64,000 nt of DNA from Bimastos eiseni (lineage: Eukaryota > Annelida > Clitellata > Crassiclitellata > Lumbricidae). The stretch lies in the NCBI GenBank assembly GCA_959347315.1, contig OY365813.1:18522358-18586357 (forward strand), read 5' to 3'. Below, one piece after another: positions 11,670-23,829 of the stretch. The number at the start of each line of letters is the position of its first letter. Position 1 is the stretch's first letter. The notes beneath the pieces are model-generated. The model made no database searches. It worked only from the letters and a program-made list of their open reading frames with translations, and was not told where the DNA came from. The translations under genes were made by a program, and so were the position numbers.

Positions 11670-13030
11670 ATGCTGATTGTCTTAATATGTCATCGTTTCT
11701 TATGTCTGAAGTCTTCAAATCCCTCCTCTTTTCCGCATCCAACTCATTCCTACAGTAAGAACTATTCTCTTATCTGGCTTTTCCGCATTGTTGAACATCT
11801 TGAACTATATGTAAGAATCGGTTCCATCATAGTCTCGCTTATATTTATGGTGGTTTTCTTCGTTAATTATTTGCTTCTCCGCTGTACTGTTTATCGTTCT
11901 CAAAGCTTGCTTCTAATAATTGTGAAGTAGAAATTGTTCAAGAATAGCTATAGGCTCGCTATAATCTTATCTCGGACGTTGGATTGTCGAAGCTAAAGAG
12001 TTTTCCCGAATAATAAATATTGTCCCACGTTTAGCTGTAGATCTAAGTGGTGAGCATTCAGAAGGATTACTTTCATTCATACTGTTGTAACTGCCTGCCA
12101 TTTTGGAATTAGAAAATGGTGATTATGATGATTATCTTTGTTTCTGGAAGTTTTGCTCAGAGAATATACTGCAGGACTTTCTAATAGAAACTTAACTGTT
12201 AAATTTAGTTTTTGTTACAAAGTACTTGCAAAATCTTAAATACTTAAATCTGAATTAGAAATATATCTAAAATGTCATAGAATTTCTTGGGATAGAATTT
12301 AAATTGTCAGTATCATCCTTAACTCGATATTTGGTTCTTCGTGTGTCTGTGTGTGTGTGTTCGAGTGTTTGTGTATGCGTGTGTGTTTAGGTGTGTGCAA
12401 ACTGTGCATGTGCTTGTACGTGGGTGTGGATGCGTGATGGGTGTGTGTGTGTAGGTGTGTGCCTGTATGTCTGTGTGTGTACGTTTGGGTGTATGGGTGT
12501 ATCGGTCCGTAGAGAGGTCGAAGTACGTGCGTGTTAGCGCAGTTGGCGGATGGATGTCGTGCGTTTGGGCGTATCTGACATGTCCAGATGCAGGCAATGG
12601 CCACCAACAGAGTGACCTCTACGCGATGACCACTGACCACTCACAAACGACCGCAAGCCAACGCCATATAATATGTCCAGTTCATTCGCTCCCTCCCTCA
12701 CTCGCTCACTCTCACTCGTTTACTCGCTCGTTCGCCCACTCGCTCACTAGTTTACATGAAAAAAACATCTAGTTGAAATGCATATGTGCGTATGTGCATT
12801 GTGCAATAGCATTCATTTGTAGCTTCTATTGCGCCGGTATCGAATGCACAAGGCATAAGAAGACTTTAACCCCCAGAAGACCTGCCTGTGGATATAGTAT
12901 ATGTAGGAATCAATAAATATATTATTATATATATAATTATAGATATATAATTATATATAATATATATATATATAATTAGTAATGTGTCATGTGCGTGTTT
13001 AGGTTTGCAGGTGTGTGTTTGTATGTGTGT
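11670..13030. other. Gene-less stretch with GT and AT repeats
   Basis: Unique AT-rich sequence to 12300, a GT-rich block at 12340-12490, and AT repeats at 12925-12975. No gene recognised. Confidence 0.5.
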
Positions 13031-13035
13031 ATATT

Positions 13036-14256
13036 CAGGCCCATTGAAAGGGAGAAAGGAGGGCCAATTAACTCGGGCCTCCACCCTGAAAACAGGGTTA
13101 TTTTTAATCTTTTCCTGTAATTGTTAACATATTTATTAACAAACCACACTTTGTTTTATGAACTAGATTTCTATTTCTTTAAGCCGTATACGCCTGTTTG
13201 TACTTTAATATTCTCAATCAGTTCTTAAGGAGGTCTTTCCGGCCATTTGGCTTGCAAAGGAATCAATAATTGAATCAAAATATTAAGTTTTTCCTAACTC
13301 CGCTTCAATGACCATTGTTGCCAATCCATTGACTCTGTTTTGATACATTGTTGCCCGCTGATAGTTTTTGATTCGGCTTCACACACTGAATGTTCTCTCC
13401 GCACTTGCAACGGAAGCTGGAAGACAAAAAATCCTTAGGGAAACAATTAAATTGGGGAAGAGTTTCTGTAGCAAAATGTGATGTAGATTCTTTAACAACT
13501 GAAGAGGTTGAATAAGTTTTGAGCGAATATTTTCCTGATAAATTCGTTTTAATGAATTAGCCTCGTCTATTAAATCCTTGAAAATGTCGGCAGAGTAACT
13601 TTCACAAAAGTTTTCACAAATGACCCTGCAGTCATAATCTTTTTGGAGAAACTTCCACAAAATTCATATCTGTTGCAAAGACTTGATTCTTCCAAAAATA
13701 TTTCTAACTCCAGTTACTACGGAATCAATAATCGGACAAAATAGTCCGTCTCTGAACTTATCCTTTGCAGACTGTACAAGTAAAACTGTTTCAACAACTG
13801 CAATTCGTGGATGTTATGTTGGCTTTCATTTTTCAGATAGCATTCGATCACGTACCTGAGCAGTTTGATTACTATTGTTGTTGCCAGCGTAATTAACAGC
13901 TTGAGAAGAACAACTGATGCCAATAGCTTGGGTACCAAGTTCACATTCATCATATATTTGTCCCAGGATTCTCGTTATTTTAACAGATCTTTCATGAGAC
14001 CATCAATGCTATTTCTTTCTACATCAATTGCTGTATCACGATGTTGGAGAACTAAATTTCTCTCTGACTGATAGTGGTAAATGACGAATAATCGATGATA
14101 ACTTTGATTAGTGAATTAAGTTTCATGTGAGTTTAGTGCTTGGAATTATGTAACATTTTCTAGTACTGTGTATTACAGTATACTGTCAATGAGTCTTTCA
14201 TTCATACTAAAAAATAAAAATTGTACCGGGCCCCCACTTTTCTCTCGACGGGCCTG
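13036..14256 (-). mobile_element. Internally deleted hAT transposon with a transposase remnant
   Basis: Both ends carry related inverted repeats: CAGGCCCATTGAAAGGGAGA on the left and CAGGCCCGTCGAGAGAAAAG reverse-complemented on the right. Flanking 8-mers TGTATATT and TACATATG match only 5/8. Inside, on the minus strand, lies a decayed transposase C-terminus. At 1221 bp it is too short for a whole hAT gene. Confidence 0.8.
13290..14075 (-). pseudogene. hAT transposase C-terminal fragment, broken
   Basis: The minus-strand frame 13660-13379 ends LPASVASAERTFSV, the signature of the hAT dimerisation domain. After a TGA it continues in the same frame as SRIKNYQRATMYQNRVNGLA, the usual continuation. 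The upstream piece near 14070-13720 reads ERNSIDGLMKDLLK then REFWDKYMMNVNLVPKL, also typical. At least two stops, no N-terminal BED/zinc-finger region and no catalytic core: inactive. Confidence 0.8.
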
Positions 14257-14540
14257 TACATATGTGTGCGTGTATGCGTGCATGTGCGTAGGCGTGTGTA
14301 GGTGTGTATGTTTGTGTGTCTTAGAAGAAAGACAGAGCGAGACGTACAGACACAGGCAGACAAACTTGCGTTTTCCCTATTAAGTGCGGGTGTTGAGCTG
14401 CGATTATTGTCCCGCGGGCATCGTCAGCTACTCGTCCGAATCGCCCGTGGTTGCAATCGTAATTGCTCCAAATCAGGATCATCATTCGTCGCCCGTCGTC
14501 CCACTCGCAGACCCTCTGCTTCCGTGTTTCATCCTCCCTT

Positions 14541-14740
14541 NNNNNNNNNNNNNNNNNNNNNNNNNNNNNNNNNNNNNNNNNNNNNNNNNNNNNNNNNNNN
14601 NNNNNNNNNNNNNNNNNNNNNNNNNNNNNNNNNNNNNNNNNNNNNNNNNNNNNNNNNNNNNNNNNNNNNNNNNNNNNNNNNNNNNNNNNNNNNNNNNNNN
14701 NNNNNNNNNNNNNNNNNNNNNNNNNNNNNNNNNNNNNNNN
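14541..14740. other. Assembly gap, 200 N
   Basis: A run of exactly 200 N inside simple-sequence DNA. Open frames spanning it are meaningless. Confidence 1.
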
Positions 14741-14789
14741 TGCCTGCCTGCCTTGCGCTCTGCCTATCGCGCAGCCCACGGTCTACCAC

Positions 14790-14985
14790 CCGCCTGGCAA
14801 TCTGTATGTCTGCCTTCCAGTCTGCCTCATTGTCTGTACGTCTATTTGTCTGTTTGTGTGGTTATCTGTATGTCTGTATGTCTTTTTGTCTGTATGTCTG
14901 TTTGTCTGTATGTCTGTTTGTCCGTTTGTCTGTATGTCTGTATGCCTGTATTTCTGTTTGTCTGTATGTTTGCTTCACTGTTGTT
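14790..14985 (+). repeat. TCTG/TATG microsatellite
   Basis: Imperfect TCTGTATG and TCTGTTTG units directly after the gap. Confidence 0.85.
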
Positions 14986-15189
14986 ATAAGTTTGAATTGA
15001 TGCTTTGAACTGATGATTCCAATGGTTCATTAAATGTGAGCGAGTGTCAGGTCTTGTCAGTCGTTCGATTTTCTGTTTTGTCACCGTTTCTCTGACACCA
15101 GACGTCGCTCCAGTCAACGACCGACATCCATCCACCCATTCATCACCCTCTGCCCCTTCGTAATGTTCGAATAGCTGTCCCTACCCCTC

Positions 15190-15535
<346 letters not shown>

Positions 15536-15744
15536 GTCCGGTTCGTCTGTCCGTCTGTCTTTCGAGGTCCATATGCCGTGTATGCGTCGCTATTGTGCTC
15601 TTAGTGTCTTCTGATTTCGCTGGAGTTCAACGCTTGGTGGCTCCCTTCTTCTCTTGGAAAATCCGATGATTACGATGGTCATCAATCTTCCGTTTCGTAT
15701 GGAGACATCGTCGGTTGGTCTTTCTGTCTCAGCCTCGTGTCTCA

Positions 15745-16085
15745 CATCTACTTCCTCCTCTTCCTCTTCCTATGCTTTCTTATCCTATTTGTCCTTCTAT
15801 TCCTCCTCTTTAAATACTGCTTACTCCTGCTCCTTTATTCCTCCTCTTGAATGTTCAAATTCACTACAACATTTTCTACTTCCAATTCTTCCTTCTTCTC
15901 CTCTTCCTCCTCCTCCTCGTGTTCCTCTTTTTCCAATTTCTCCTCCTCCTCCTTACTTTCTTATGCCTCCTCTTCCAATCTCACTTCCTTCTCTTCATAT
16001 TCCTCCATTTCCAATTGTTCCTCCTCGTCGTTTTCCTCTTCCAATTCATCCTATTACAATATTTCCTCCTCCTCCTCTTCCTATC
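15745..16085 (+). repeat. Pyrimidine-rich CTC/TTCC tract
   Basis: A 340-bp C/T-rich strand bias without a strict period. Confidence 0.7.
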
Positions 16086-16615
16086 CGCCTCTTCCAATTC
16101 CAGAGCTTGAGGAAGGTGATAGTAGGCGCGCTGGGAGGCTGGCGTAAGCACGAGGAATTTCCGGCATACACAAAGGTGTGACTTCTTCTGAATACGAGAC
16201 GATAAGAATAAATGACTCACAGCGGTTAATCGACGACAGTAAGAGCACCAGGAAGTAGAGTCGACCGACTCGACCAGCAACGTTGACACGGGATCCCCAG
16301 GGCTCATGGCACCGACAGCCAGCTGCACTCGACGCATCCCACAGCCGACGATCGGTTCGTCGAGTCCTAGTCCCGACCAGGTTCGAAATATCACAAACGT
16401 TTGAACATTCCTACCGTTTAATGTTGAAGTATCTGCCTCGGTCTGAGTTAACTGTATCGTACGACGTAGAGTAAGAGCGCTACGTGGCGCATCCATGTGA
16501 CGGCACGTGACAGTAGGCCTGTGTATCACCATGTAATGCCGTAGTTGGCGTAAATTCCAATTTTCGGAAGCGCTAGGCTGCTAGAAAGTCAAGCGCAGTT
16601 CCTCGGCATATACAC

Positions 16616-16768
16616 GGGCGCTATGTGGCACCATGTGACGCCATGTGGCACCTGTGTGACGCGATGTGGCACTGTGTGACACGATGTGGCACTGTGTGAC
16701 ACTATGTGGCACCATGTGACACTATGTGGCACCATGTGACACTATGTGGCACTAAGTGACACTTACTT
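16616..16768 (+). repeat. 20-bp minisatellite
   Basis: About seven units of ACTATGTGGCACCATGTGAC. The unit is itself two related 10-mers (ATGTGGCAC and ATGTGACAC types). Confidence 0.9.
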
Positions 16769-17034
16769 TACGACATGAATGTGACACTGTCGTAGTCGTT
16801 TCCTAAATTCCTAATCGTCACTTCCAAATTTCTATAGCGCTACTTCGCCATCACTATGCGCTCTACGGGACATTATCCGCATGTACTGGCATTTGCGGGT
16901 CAGTGTGCAACTGTCCTTCCCAACGTATCGATAGCTGCGATCGGCTGTGTAAGCGCCAAAGCCTTCTGCAACGATACTGATATTACAGAATTCTGCTGCG
17001 ACGGTGGCTGAGACAATGCCAGGGCTGCATTGAT

Positions 17035-17625
17035 GCTGATGGCATCGCTCAAACAATGCCTGTAACTGATTGTCTTTTAGACAATCCTTTCACTGCATCG
17101 ATGCAGCAGTTATAGCGCAGATCGAAGTTCTTCTGTTGTTGTTATTAGACAATGGAATTGCTGCCGATGACGTCTTTCAGACAATGCTTACCGATTGTCT
17201 GGTGAATTCATCACTTCGACAATGCCTACTAAATTGCTACTAGAAATCAATGGTTCTACACTGCCTACTGAATCTATCTCTTACAGAGTGCATTCCGAAT
17301 CTTTGCTGCTATCATTGATTCATTGTTAGAAAATGCCTACTGAACCCTTACTACAATCATAGTTTTCACAATTGACTCTGAAAGTTACGATAAGTGTTAA
17401 GATATATAATTCCTAATGAATCTTTGTTGCAATCATTGCAAGAAAGTACAGAAGCATTGCTACAATATTATTGTTCAGAATATTCAAACGGAATCCCTGC
17501 TATAATCATTGTTTAGAACATTCCAACTAAATCCTTGCTACAATTATTGTTTTATATAACTACTACGAAATTCTTGTTATGCAATTATCGTTCAAAAGAA
17601 AACTCGTACAGTGTCTTCGCACATC
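17035..17625 (+). repeat. Decayed minisatellite of about 50-bp units
   Basis: Recurring GACAATGCCTACTGAA and TTGCTACAATCATTGTT at irregular 45-60 bp spacing. The rest of 16.8-18.0 kb shows no gene. Confidence 0.5.
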
Positions 17626-18009
17626 CATTGTTTAGGCTCATAATTATATTAGTGTGCATCCATGAATGATGAACGCTCGGCGATTAAAATATCGAGCTCC
17701 AGCCTCCGGATACACCAGTTCCACTAGTTATCTCCCTTTTGGCCACAGTCAGTGGAAAGATACGTCAGATACAGAGTCTGTCGCTTAGCCGTGTTGCTGA
17801 GAACGGCAGTCGGATGCGGTCCATTGCAACTGAAGCGATGCCAGCCGATTCGCTTCAACGGTCAGAGCTCATCAGTTCGACTCCAACGCTGGACTTCAGA
17901 GGAAGACATGTTCTCTGTCTTTTATCTCCCTTGCATTTGCCCTTTAGCAGTCTTTGGTAAAGCCAACAATTTCTTCCATGTAGACATTCCTATCATATAT
18001 ACATTGTAT

Positions 18010-18596
18010 ATTATTGATGATAATTATATATATACATATATATATATGTATATATATATATATATGTATATATGTGTGTATATATATATATAATATGTGC
18101 CTAAGTATAGGTCTTATTCATTGATATGTAAAATATAATGTAAACAGGCTTATGAGTTTACTGGACGGTATAACGGTACGGTGTATTAACGATAATCAAT
18201 CAATCAATCATTTGCAGGTTGGTGATGACGACGATTACGACGACGACTATGATGATGCTTATGATCATGATTATTATAATCATTATTTGTTGCTATTATT
18301 ATATTTATTATTATTATTAATGTATTATTATTGTTATGATTATAATAATAATATTATTATAATTGTTAATAATAATCATAATAGTAATAGTTATAAGAAT
18401 AATAATAATAATATTATTATTATTTGCTTTATCGTGGGAAAATGGAGAGGCATAAAGTTTGGATCGTTTCTAGTTATTGTTATCAAACGCTTTTTCGATA
18501 ACTGTAATACAGTTTGGCACCAGAGCGAATGTAACTGGTGTTTTGGAAGACCATAGTATCCTATGTAATTATTATTATTATTACTATTACTTTTAC

Positions 18597-18652
<56 letters not shown>

Positions 18653-18815
18653 CATTGTTGCACATAATTTTTTTTAGCGCATACGATTGTCGTCGTCGTC
18701 GTCTTCGTCGTCGTCGTAGTCGCCTCACCGTCATTGCCATCGCCATCGCCATCGTCATCGTCATCGTCATCATCATCTTCATCATAATCATCATCATCAT
18801 CATCATAATGAGCTT
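18010..18815 (+). repeat. Cluster of AT, ATT and CGT/CAT microsatellites
   Basis: TA repeats at 18025-18095, ATT/AAT at 18275-18425, TTA at 18565-18650, and CGT grading into CATCGC/CAT at 18688-18810. Confidence 0.85.
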
Positions 18816-19300
18816 TCGATTAAGCAATATCTCCTCATTTCCACAACCAGATGTCGCTATAGACCGTCAATTACGCTTCCGTCGCGATCTGAAACCGACC
18901 AAGATTGACGTTAACGAAACCAGTTTCTCGGCATCAAGCGACCAACCAACAAGGGTGACGATAGGGGAGCACCCACGGGTTGACTCTGATCGAGGCCAAG
19001 TGCCAGTGTAGGACCCTCACATGCCTCGATGCCCACGTGGTTGACGACCAGGATCTATTGGCACCAGCAGCACCAGATCTCGAGGCATCCGTCGCCTGTC
19101 TCAGCAGCAGATCAGTGCCATTCGGCGGCAGAGTTAATGGCCTTCTTCCGGTGCCCCACCCCTGCTCCTACTTCGCTGCATCGCTGTTTCTTCGCCGTTC
19201 ATCCGGGTCGTTCTATCGGAGGCGACATTCTGGGTCATCGGGGGTTAACCTCCGTTCAAACGTTGCATTGAAATTGGTCATTTCGTTGACTCGATGAATC
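18816..19300. other. Unique stretch, no gene recognised
   Basis: Two overlapping plus frames of 80-105 codons (18980-19297 and 19029-19271) show no domain, splice context or family resemblance; not annotated as genes. Confidence 0.4.
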
Positions 19301-19309
19301 ACCGTGAGT

Positions 19310-19480
19310 TAGTCTGTCTATCATTCCGTCCGTCCTGCGTCCGTCTTTCCGTCCTTCTGATTGTCCGTCCGTCCTTCTTTCCTTCGATCCTTCCGTCCTC
19401 CGTCCGTTCTTTCGTCCGTCTTTTAGTCATTCGTAGATTCTTCTGTCTGTCATTTCGTCCGTCCTTCCGTCCGTTAGTCC
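19310..19480 (+). repeat. TCCG/TTCCG microsatellite
   Basis: Imperfect GTCCGTCC and TTCCGTCC units. Confidence 0.75.
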
Positions 19481-19496
19481 ATTCCGATTCCATGAG

Positions 19497-19572
19497 AAAA
19501 AATGCGCTCGTGAATAAGCTGGTGCCCAGCGCTTGGCTGTCGAGTGGCGCATTAGAAGTTTTGAGATAACGA
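19497..19572 (+). repeat. Dispersed repeat family C, copy 2
   Basis: It contains CGCTCGTGAATAAGCTGGTG, then TCGAGTGGCGCATTAGAAG and GATAACGATAC, the shared landmarks of the family. Confidence 0.6.
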
Positions 19573-19749
19573 TACCAACTACGAAACCATTGCGAGTCTT
19601 GTTTCAACCACATCAGGGCATTACGTCACATAAGATCTGCCCTAGCCATAGACCATACCCTGCTCTAATGTCTGGTCAAGGCATGATTATGCCAACTCTA
19701 TGTTTTGCGGGCATATACATGTAAGATCTTCAAGCCAACGAGTGTCAAT

Positions 19750-19995
19750 GCATAACTTCGCCACAGTTAGCACTCTGCCAGTGCCAGTCTCACGTCTGGA
19801 CAAAGGAGGAGGGCGACGCTGTTGTGATCATTGTTATCATGCAGTGTCGTTAAACTGAAACAACTACTTGATCAGCTTTGTTGGGGCACATTGTGGTAAC
19901 CCGTAAAGTAAGCTACAACGTAGGCCTCTGCTTATAGTTTTGTTTCACGATATTTAGACACCTCTTTAAGAGTTTATCATCTCGGTATAAAGACA
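19750..19995 (+). mobile_element. Dispersed element, module A copy 4 plus partial module B
   Basis: AGCACTCTGCCAGTGCCAGT, CTGGACAAAGGAGGAGGGCG and GCAGTGTCGTTAAACTGAAA. Then ATATTTAGACACCTCTTTAA, a diverged module B, at about 19950. Confidence 0.6.
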
Positions 19996-20196
19996 GGCCA
20001 GTCCTAAAGATGTTAGTCCGCTGTCACATTTTTACCTTTCCATATTGGTCTGTCATCTGTCTTGGTCTTTCTTTTGTCTGCCTCATTTTCATTTTCCACC
20101 TATGACTTTTCCAAGTAGTGAGTCTCCTCTCAGCATGTGCCCAATGCATTTTCTTTGTCTCGTTCTAACAGCGTGTATACAAACTAGAATACATCA

Positions 20197-21127
20197 GGGG
20201 CGGTATTCACAAGACAGGGTTAACGCTAATACCCGTATCAAATATGACCTATACCAGACTAGTGGGCTATATCGCTATTCATGGGACGGTATTAGCCCTT
20301 TAGTCGGGGTATAAGTCTAATTCCACTTAGAGGTAGGTTTAAGTCCGCTAATACCAGCTTAAAGGCGAAAAACAAGATGGCAGCCCTTGTGCTTCGTCGC
20401 AATCGACGTCGATTAAGACGTTGAAAGGTGTTTGAGAGGCACTATATTTACTCGCCTCTTTCACCGAGAGCCAAAATTATATTGCTTTTAATTTTTGGGT
20501 CAAACATGTTTGAAATTTGACGAGATGCCTCACAACATTACATGCGAAATGTCGCCACTGTAGCGCAGTGTGCATAGTAAGGATCGGCCTACCATTTATT
20601 GGCTAGGATTGGTTTGTTCTCACGACAAGTCTACAGCGTAGCACCAGCTTATTCACGAACGCTGCGTCTAATCGGAGTGGTTGTCCTAAGGGTAGTTCCG
20701 ATAATGGTCAAGGTCCAGTTTCTACAGAGGTCAGCATAACTTTAAGGCGTGAGTTGAGAAGCGGAGGAATATGTTTTATTGAACCTAAGCCACTGCTGAT
20801 AGTTATAGGCTTATAGGCAATTTCCAGACAAATACAGCTTTAATAAACGGGCAATGCAGTCGTTCATGTTGACGTATTGATCAACAAAATTCTTTACGCT
20901 TGTGAACGTTCCTATCTTTAGCGGCATCATAGCGCATAATCACTTTTGCGCATGCGCAGTAGCCCGTCATCTACAGTTCTACGGTACTTATACCCAGGCT
21001 AACTATTCCGCCCGCTAAGTCGCGCTCGTGAATAGCTACCACGGGTTAATTCTAGCCAGGGTATAACTAACCCCGAACTAGGCTCTAATACCGTATTACC
21101 TTAACTCTGCCTTGTGAATACCGCCCC
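20197..21127. mobile_element. DNA transposon (931 bp) inserted in the LINE
   Basis: Terminal inverted repeats start GGGGCGGTATTCACAAGACA (left) and GGGGCGGTATTCACAAGGCA (right, reverse-complemented) and continue for about 35 bp. No transposase frame. The ends recall Harbinger-type elements, but no 3-bp target duplication is visible, so the superfamily is open. Its interior at 20640-20668 shares part of family C. Confidence 0.8.
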
Positions 21128-21309
21128 AGGGTTCTTTCCTCTCCAATCTTTTCCATCGCTTCTTCATTTGTTTCATGTTCCGTCCAGCTAATTTCCTCTA
21201 TTTATCTCCATGTCCACATTTCAAAAGCCTCGAGTCTTCTTGTGTCTTCATGAGGGTTCATGTCTCTGAACCGTACAGTTTTAACTACTTTTGTAACTGC
21301 CACATAGGT

Positions 21310-22470
21310 AGTTAACTACTTTTAAAACTACTTTGCTAATGTTATGTCATGGTGCATCGCAGTATGTAAATTTATTGCCAGCATTAATTGCCAATATAGT
21401 GATATTCAACGTAAGTAATAAAAATGATGAGAAACACAATGACATATCTAATTGTAAACTAACAAGAACAAGAACTACTAGCACATGCTACAAAGCACCC
21501 TTATCAGAGCACAGTTTTAGCAGTAACATAAGCCAACTTGTTACAACTACAAAAATGTCTAGGCCTAAATACAATTAAATACAAACTATTGGATAGTGTT
21601 TAATATAGGCCTATCTACTCTTTTAGCGATAAATACAAACATATTAATGCCAGACAGAATTCTAACTGCTTTTAGTTAGAGCGCCAGAAACCATCCCGGC
21701 CACCTTAAGGACTTTGAAGCTATCAGTTGCCTCATATCAAACAAAGTGGACGTTTGATAATACTGGCCTCTATGCTCTATAAAATATCACTGCATATCTC
21801 ACCTTTCGCTCTCTGCATCAACCGTGCTTCTTCAATTCCTCGTACGTTGCCAATCGCTGCTCAGATTTAAGACGACCACAGCATGGTCTCTCCAGCCAGT
21901 CTCTTACCGCTGTGTCTCTCTCTCTGTCTCTGTCTCTGTCTCTCTCACCCCTGTCATTTTTGACTCGACAGTCACCTCTCTCAGGCCCACTTGTACCCCA
22001 CCCGCGAACCACTTGTGATCATCCAGCCGCATACTGGCGGCTTTCCTTATTATGGATCATAAGCTCCAACGCCTCTAAGACCGCTGTACTCTAGTTCTTA
22101 TCGCGCAACAATCTCCAGGTATGCCATTAAACAGGCGTAACGCCTGAGGCATTCTCTATAGTTCTGAAAGGAACCCACTTCCTCACATTAGTAGGCCTAT
22201 GCGCACATTTTAAAGAAACAATTACACAGCAAATTTGCTCATGAGATTATTTGGACAACGTCATGTTTTTGTGAAATAACAGAAATTCCTGTAAGACGGA
22301 ACAAGTAAATAGGAGAAATGTAGTTAATGTGAAACATTGTAGTAAACTTATAGCTACTTAATAAAGGTAGCTACAACTATTTTTTAACTACTTCTTAAAA
22401 ACTAGTTGTAGCTACTAGGCAACTACTTCCATAGTAGTTATAACTACTAGTAATAACTGCAGTAGTTAAA
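21310..22470. mobile_element. AT-rich insert with TTTTAACTACT termini, probable DNA element
   Basis: Both edges carry inverted AACTACTTTT-type motifs: AGTTTTAACTACTTTTG near 21280 and GTACTTTTAACTACTGC reverse-complemented near 22476, with many AACTACT repeats inside. It separates two collinear LINE pieces. Exact ends and target duplication were not resolved. Confidence 0.45.
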
Positions 22471-22599
22471 AGTACCCATCATTGCGTCTCTTTTCCTATT
22501 GCAGTCCTTCTTTTGATTTCCCTGTCATAGTTGGTATCTGTCGTGATCACACACCCTAGGTAACAGGTCCTGGCATACTATGCAGTAACTCCTAAGCAT

Positions 22600-23574
22600 G
22601 AGTGTCTATGCATGGGATAAATGAACCATTGCTCGGAGATAGAACAGAATCTCCGACCGGCCGTAAGCGTTTACAGCGCGGTTGACACGAGCCTCAAGCA
22701 AGCGATATCGTTTCGTTGCCTGATGTTCCAACAGTTTCATACCGACAACTCCTTGTAGAAATATATTATATATAGTCCGTCCTGGACGAGTGACATGAAC
22801 CCTGGGCATTGTTTTGTTTTATTTTCCAAATCTGCAAAATCAATCTTTTGTTTACTAACGGTCTCAGCTACAAGTCTGTGACGAGCAGCCTAGAAAGTCA
22901 TTTAGAAAGAATAGGCAGGGGATCAATTGACGTGGGGATCAACTGACGGGAATCAACTGACGGGGATCAATTGACGCGATACCGTTTCTAGCGCTCAAAT
23001 CGGGGGCTTGCTGTACCATCGCACTGCAGCAACCTACGAAGCGCGATTAAAATTTAATGGGAAACCTGACATTTGGTCTGAAATCGGATCAGCTGTGGGC
23101 CTACCATTTGGATGCAGCAATGCAAACTGGTGAAGGTCTTTACCACCCGTAGCAAAATATAAACTAGGTACGACGACGATCGATGTTCATGGTGATTATT
23201 TTTGAGGATAGCGACCATAATGACATAATGACAATGATGATTATCATCATGCTGATGAGCCAAGTATGAAAATAGGCACGTGACTTGTCTTTACTTCATT
23301 TTTTAAAAATGGTTAATTCTGCAAGCCCGAGCGGGCCACTTAAAATCCACCCACGGGCCGCATGAGTTCCGCATGTTGGACAGCACTGCCTTACGGTCTA
23401 ACACTACCTGTCAAGCTTCTGCTTTGTACTAATAACTTGTGTTTTTGGCTGATCGGAGGTTTTCATTCAACTTCTAGCCTTTCTCCCTTTGAGCACCCTA
23501 GCAAACAGCCGAAGACCCACTCTGCAGAGATTCCCCAGAAGTGAATGTTACGAAACAACACGCCCGGAACGTAA
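22600..23574. other. Gene-less stretch with a short 15-bp tandem repeat
   Basis: Four GGGGATCAAYTGACG-type units at about 22918-22978. Minus frames 22809-22606 and 23263-23054 show no recognisable features. Confidence 0.45.
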
Positions 23575-23586
23575 TAGGCCTAGGCT

Positions 23587-23825
23587 GTTTTTTTTATTTC
23601 TCCCTCAGTGGGGAGAATGAGAAGCCGGAGGATACCTCAGCTTCTCCCATAATTTCAACGCCAATAACGTACTAAAACCAGGGATAGCGGATCAGGGATT
23701 ATCTGATCACCAGCCTAGGCCGAGAGCCAATAACATCGGCATCACGCAACCGCGGTTAATGTACGTATCAGTTATTAAGCTGACAAGTAAACGCTTTGAT
23801 CTTAGCCAAAAGGCCGAGAACCGAT
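23587..23825 (-). mobile_element. U2 snRNA-headed retroposon (SINE or chimeric retropseudogene)
   Basis: The minus strand from 23825 starts ATCGGTTCTCGGCC and continues CTTTTGGCTAAGATCAA, nearly the 5' end of U2 snRNA. Then TGTCAGCTTAATAACTGATA matches U2 stem-loop IIa. The branch-point-pairing GUAGUA and the Sm site are absent, so it cannot act as U2. From about nucleotide 80 the sequence is unrelated to U2. It ends AGGGAGAAATAAAAAAAAC, an A-rich retroposition tail. SINEs with snRNA heads (SINEU) are known from crocodilians; this may be an independent case. Confidence 0.7.
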
Positions 23826-23829
23826 AACG

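Larger units (their letters stand above)
20000..22585 (-). pseudogene. Old non-LTR retrotransposon RT/C-terminal region, split by two insertions
   Basis: Read on the minus strand, three collinear pieces appear. 22575-22480: YLGCVITTDTNYDREIKRR, the end of a LINE reverse transcriptase. 21300-21128: TRRLEAFEMWTW then ISWTEHETNEEAMEKIGEER. 20196-20040: AVRTRQRKCIGHMLRGDSLL. Together they match the standard C-terminal order of LINE polyproteins (EAFEMW, ISWT, NEE, GHxLR). The element at 20197-21127 and an AT-rich insert at about 21310-22470 separate them. Several stops; inactive. Confidence 0.75.

Noticed and set aside
14302..15000. Open frames running through the N block
   Set aside because: They exist only because N is read as an unknown residue across the 200-N gap.
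18980..19297. 105-codon plus frame in GC-richer sequence
   Set aside because: No recognisable motif, no splice signals of note, and an overlapping frame of similar length; chance is sufficient.
23587..23825. A functional U2 snRNA gene
   Set aside because: The branch-point-pairing segment and Sm site are missing and the 3' two thirds are unrelated; the A-rich tail indicates retroposition.
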